A stretch of DNA of 64,000 bases from Myxococcota bacterium (lineage in GTDB: Bacteria > Myxococcota > B64-G9). The DNA is taken from positions 248,001 to 312,000 of the forward strand of contig JAKLGA010000007.1 of NCBI GenBank assembly GCA_022710975.1, given 5' to 3'. Each line of letters begins with the position of its first letter. Position 1 is the stretch's first letter. Shown here in pieces: positions 61,633-64,000 of this stretch. Both the position numbers and the translations under genes were made by a program. The notes under the pieces are model-generated. The model saw nothing but the letters and a program-made list of their open reading frames with translations. It had not been told where the DNA came from and made no database searches.

Positions 61633-64000
61633 ATGATCGGGACGGCGGCGAAGCGGCGCGGGTTCGACTCATCGAAGGCCTGTTCCTTGCAGGGGGGGCG
61701 TCACGGTAGCCCATCCGGGCTCCAGCTCGTCCTGCCGCTGCTCTTGCCGCTCGCCGTCCTCATCTCTCCGCTGACCGCACCCGCGGCCGTGCCGTGCGAC
61801 GAGCCGCTCGTCCAGGTCGCGTACGAGGCCGACACCCTGCCCGAGGACGATCCTGTCGCCCCTTGGATCGCCAACGTCACAGGCGACGTGCTGGCCTTCG
61901 TCGAGAGCGGCATCCTGACCATCGTGGCCCAGGCCAACGGCTCGGTCGTCTACGACCGCGGCGAGGAGCGCATGGCGAACTCCGATGCCTACGCCTTCTC
62001 GGCCCGCGTGTGGCTCGAACAGACGCAACCCGACGCAAGCCGGGCGGGGATCCTCATCGGGGGGAAGGACGGCATCAAGTCCCCGCGGATCATCCTGTTC
62101 GACTGGCCGGACTACGGCCGGCGCTTCGTGCGGCTGGAGACCCTGTCCTGGCCAGCGCCCGAGGTGGAGCTCGACTGGAGCGAGCCGCACGCCTACCGGC
62201 TGGAGGTGGTCCGCGCCGGCCTGGCCCGGGTGTACGTGGACGGCAACCTGATCATCGAGCACCCCTACGCGGACCTCACCGATTGCACGCCAGGAGAAGA
62301 GAGCTTCGGTTTGAGCCAGTTCGGCATGGCCGAGAGCATCGTGCACTGGGACTGGGTGCGTTACGAGTTCTGCGCCTCGCCCGCGGGGCCCGAGAACCAG
62401 ACTCCCGTGGCCGAAGCCGGCGAAGCCCAGGAGGTCTACGAGGGCGACTGGGTGACGCTGGACGCGACCGGGAGCGCGGATCCCGAGGGTCAGGAGATCG
62501 GGCTGCTGTGGACCCAGACCGAGGGGCCGCGGGTGAAGCTCGACGAGCCTTCCTCGGCCACGCCCGGGTTCTTTGCCCCGGAGGCGCCGGACGGGACCCC
62601 GCTGGGTTTCAAGCTGCTGGTCATGGATCCGGAGGGCGCCACGGGCGCGGACGAGGTGCTGGTCCTGGTCCGCTCCCGCCTGCCCGACCAGGGGGTCTCC
62701 AGCCTGCTCTCCGCGGTGAGCACGGCGCCCATCCCTCAGGGCCAGCGGCGGCGCCTCGCCCGGCTGCTCGAGGAGGCGATGGAGGCCACGACCTGCCTGG
62801 CCAAGGAAGAGGCGCTGAGAGGATTTCTCGAGGAGGTGGGGAGGGCCGGCCGATGGCTGCCGACCGATCTGGCCGATGCCTGGGCGGCGGCCGGTCAGGA
62901 ACTGCTCGCCGAGGTCGGGCCCTGCGCCAAGAGCTGCCGGGAGGAAGGCGGCATCGAGGGCACGAACCTGGCGCTGACTTCGCTCGGGGCGAGGCCTGTG
63001 CCTGGTCCCACAGGATCGACGGCGTGCGCGGGCTGCACCGGGGCCGGGCTCGCGCTCGACGGGGACGAGGGCACGGCCTGGGTCGCGCCAGGCGAGGGCT
63101 CGGAGCTGGTGGTGGACCTCGGAGCGCGGCAGGTCATCAAGGGCGCCCGGGTGGTCGGCCCCTTCCCGCAGGCCTACCGGCTGGAGATCTGGAACGATCT
63201 CACCTCGGCCTGGGAGCAGGTGGCCCATCGCACCCAGGCGGTGAAGGTGGGGCTCGAGGACTTCTGCGACACGCAGACCCGGTTCGTACGCTTCGTCAAC
63301 GAGGGCACCGAGGGCAGCGGGGACACGGTGGTCAGCGAGCTCGAGGTGTACGGGACCGCGCTCCGCCAACCGCGGACGGTGTGGCCCGGCAACGACCCCT
63401 CGTTGACCCACGAGGTGGGTCGGGCCGAGGAGACTGCCTGGGTGGCTGGCGCGGACGAGGTGGGCTGGCTCAGCGCCGGCCCGCACACCCTGGTGAGTGC
63501 GGGCCGGCGCTGGGTACAGTTCCATGTCCAAACCGACGGACAGCGGTCGGATGGCGAACCGGTCGGCCGGGTCTTGGTCATCCGTGAGCGGGGTGGCCAG
63601 CAGTTCGTCGAGGCGGAAGGACTGGTTTGGGGGCGCCCCGCCGAGAATCCCAAGACCCTGGAATTCAAAGCCAGTGCGGACAGCCGATATTCATTCGCGG
63701 TTTACGACCATGGAGGGGTCGGTCTCATCCTCGAGAAAATCGTTCTCAAGGACCATCCCGGAGGTTTTTCGTACCAGCCGCTCACATACCTTGTAGGGCC
63801 ATCGGGCCGTAGAGTCGAGGTACTGGAGCGAGAACACATCCTGCGTGACTTGGTTGTCCAGTTGCCAGGCAGTTCAGGCCAGACTCTGTTGCACGTCGAG
63901 CCGGCCAGGCCCAGTGTGCCGAACGGTCCAGCAAGCACTATGGGACCCGGGGTTCACCTGACGACCGACACCCCACTGAGTGACACACGACACCTGCGGG
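61633..64000 (+). CDS. Large secreted multidomain protein (runs off right edge)
   Basis: Open from the ATG at 61633 (GGGAGGGACGT upstream) to the window edge, 789 full codons, with no stop. The N-terminus has a hydrophobic signal region (LQLVLPLLLPLAVLISPLTA). A concanavalin/LamG-like domain follows (about 55-250, GILIGGKDGIKSP, YRLEVVRAGLARVYVDGNLI). Then comes a PKD-like domain (QTPVAEAGEAQEVYEGDWVT, DATGSADPEGQEIGLLWTQT). A helical FIMAH-like segment (about 360-435) and a discoidin-like F5/8C domain (about 445-575, NLALTSLGARPVPGP, LDGDEGTAWVAPGEGSELVV) come next. The rest is unassigned. These modules bind glycans or cell surfaces. The last 400 bases are clearly lower in GC than the rest. 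Confidence 0.8.
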   Translation, partial: MIGTAAKRRGFDSSKACSLQGGRHGSPSGLQLVLPLLLPLAVLISPLTAPAAVPCDEPLVQVAYEADTLPEDDPVAPWIANVTGDVLAFVESGILTIVAQANGSVVYDRGEERMANSDAYAFSARVWLEQTQPDASRAGILIGGKDGIKSPRIILFDWPDYGRRFVRLETLSWPAPEVELDWSEPHAYRLEVVRAGLARVYVDGNLIIEHPYADLTDCTPGEESFGLSQFGMAESIVHWDWVRYEFCASPAGPENQTPVAEAGEAQEVYEGDWVTLDATGSADPEGQEIGLLWTQTEGPRVKLDEPSSATPGFFAPEAPDGTPLGFKLLVMDPEGATGADEVLVLVRSRLPDQGVSSLLSAVSTAPIPQGQRRRLARLLEEAMEATTCLAKEEALRGFLEEVGRAGRWLPTDLADAWAAAGQELLAEVGPCAKSCREEGGIEGTNLALTSLGARPVPGPTGSTACAGCTGAGLALDGDEGTAWVAPGEGSELVVDLGARQVIKGARVVGPFPQAYRLEIWNDLTSAWEQVAHRTQAVKVGLEDFCDTQTRFVRFVNEGTEGSGDTVVSELEVYGTALRQPRTVWPGNDPSLTHEVGRAEETAWVAGADEVGWLSAGPHTLVSAGRRWVQFHVQTDGQRSDGEPVGRVLVIRERGGQQFVEAEGLVWGRPAENPKTLEFKASADSRYSFAVYDHGGVGLILEKIVLKDHPGGFSYQPLTYLVGPSGRRVEVLEREHILRDLVVQLPGSSGQTLLHVEPARPSVPNGPASTMGPGVHLTTDTPLSDTRHLR

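Noticed and set aside
61794-63587. 597-codon plus-strand frame in the right-edge region
   Set aside because: It is out of frame with the reading that gives a signal peptide, LamG, PKD and discoidin domains from 61633. The long frame is composition-driven.

Overview
The window is very GC-rich DNA (roughly 70% by eye) and densely coded, with about 53 protein genes on both strands, short gaps and many stop/start overlaps. I see no rRNA, tRNA, CRISPR array, insertion sequence or phage gene, and no gene-free stretch longer than 300 bases. A protein with a MYXO-CTERM-like tail, an EGF-repeat lipoprotein, a tectonin-like propeller and the general gene content suggest a bacterium of the Myxococcota or a related former deltaproteobacterial lineage. 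This is an inference; there is no marker RNA in the window.

Left part (1-11.3 kb): an edge-truncated methyltransferase, a large DUF748/AsmA-like envelope protein and a DEDDh exonuclease. They are followed by a four-gene minus-strand cluster, acnA-icd-aclB-aclA. It encodes aconitase, eukaryotic-type NADP isocitrate dehydrogenase and both ATP-citrate lyase subunits, a route between 2-oxoglutarate and acetyl-CoA plus oxaloacetate through citrate. Upstream lie two matching 17-bp dyad sites 41 bp apart.

11.3-21.2 kb: envelope and surface genes. There is a secretin-STN/PDZ protein, an ExbB-like membrane protein, a leucine-rich-repeat lipoprotein with an AAPAEPAK repeat, a GH18-like/NodB/GT2 polysaccharide synthase overlapping an LtaS-like membrane phosphatase/sulfatase-superfamily enzyme, a TrmN6-like methyltransferase, a YgbA-like cysteine protein, and a six-blade propeller built from nearly identical 111-bp repeats.

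21.2-32.5 kb: a double-length UvrA (four ABC ATPase modules in one chain) with an aldo/keto reductase. Divergent from these is a tight operon of DUF1460 amidase, GT2, DUF4922 HIT-like transferase and SpoIID protein. None of its products has an evident signal peptide, which suggests cytoplasmic handling of peptidoglycan fragments. An Asp-nucleophile alpha/beta hydrolase follows.

32.5-43.2 kb: a minus-strand operon (BtpA, PfkB kinase, sodium symporter, GNAT, metallophosphoesterase), then Rrf2/IscR-cysK-mnmA sulfur genes, a PAS protein, a rhomboid with a zinc-ribbon tail, a single-HKD phospholipase-D-like protein and a universal stress protein behind two leader hairpins.

43.2-58.6 kb: mostly minus-strand genes for an EGF/cysteine-peptidase lipoprotein, adenylate cyclase, TerB-AI-2E transporter, signal peptidase I, a secreted protein, a dual-specificity phosphatase, a porin, RarD, a methyltransferase, a phosphodiester glycosidase, a DEAD-box helicase, a MYXO-CTERM phospholipase-C-like protein and an adenylate-kinase-like protein with an odd P-loop. 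A cupin and glutamate racemase are on the plus strand.

58.6-64 kb: a DUF21-CBS-EIIA membrane protein, a cysteine-rich 4Fe-4S protein, and a large secreted multidomain protein that runs off the right edge. A recurrent promoter form (TTGA-, 17-18 bp, TA/GAT-like -10) precedes many genes. In several cases the -10 ends only 6-7 bases before the start codon, suggesting leaderless transcripts.
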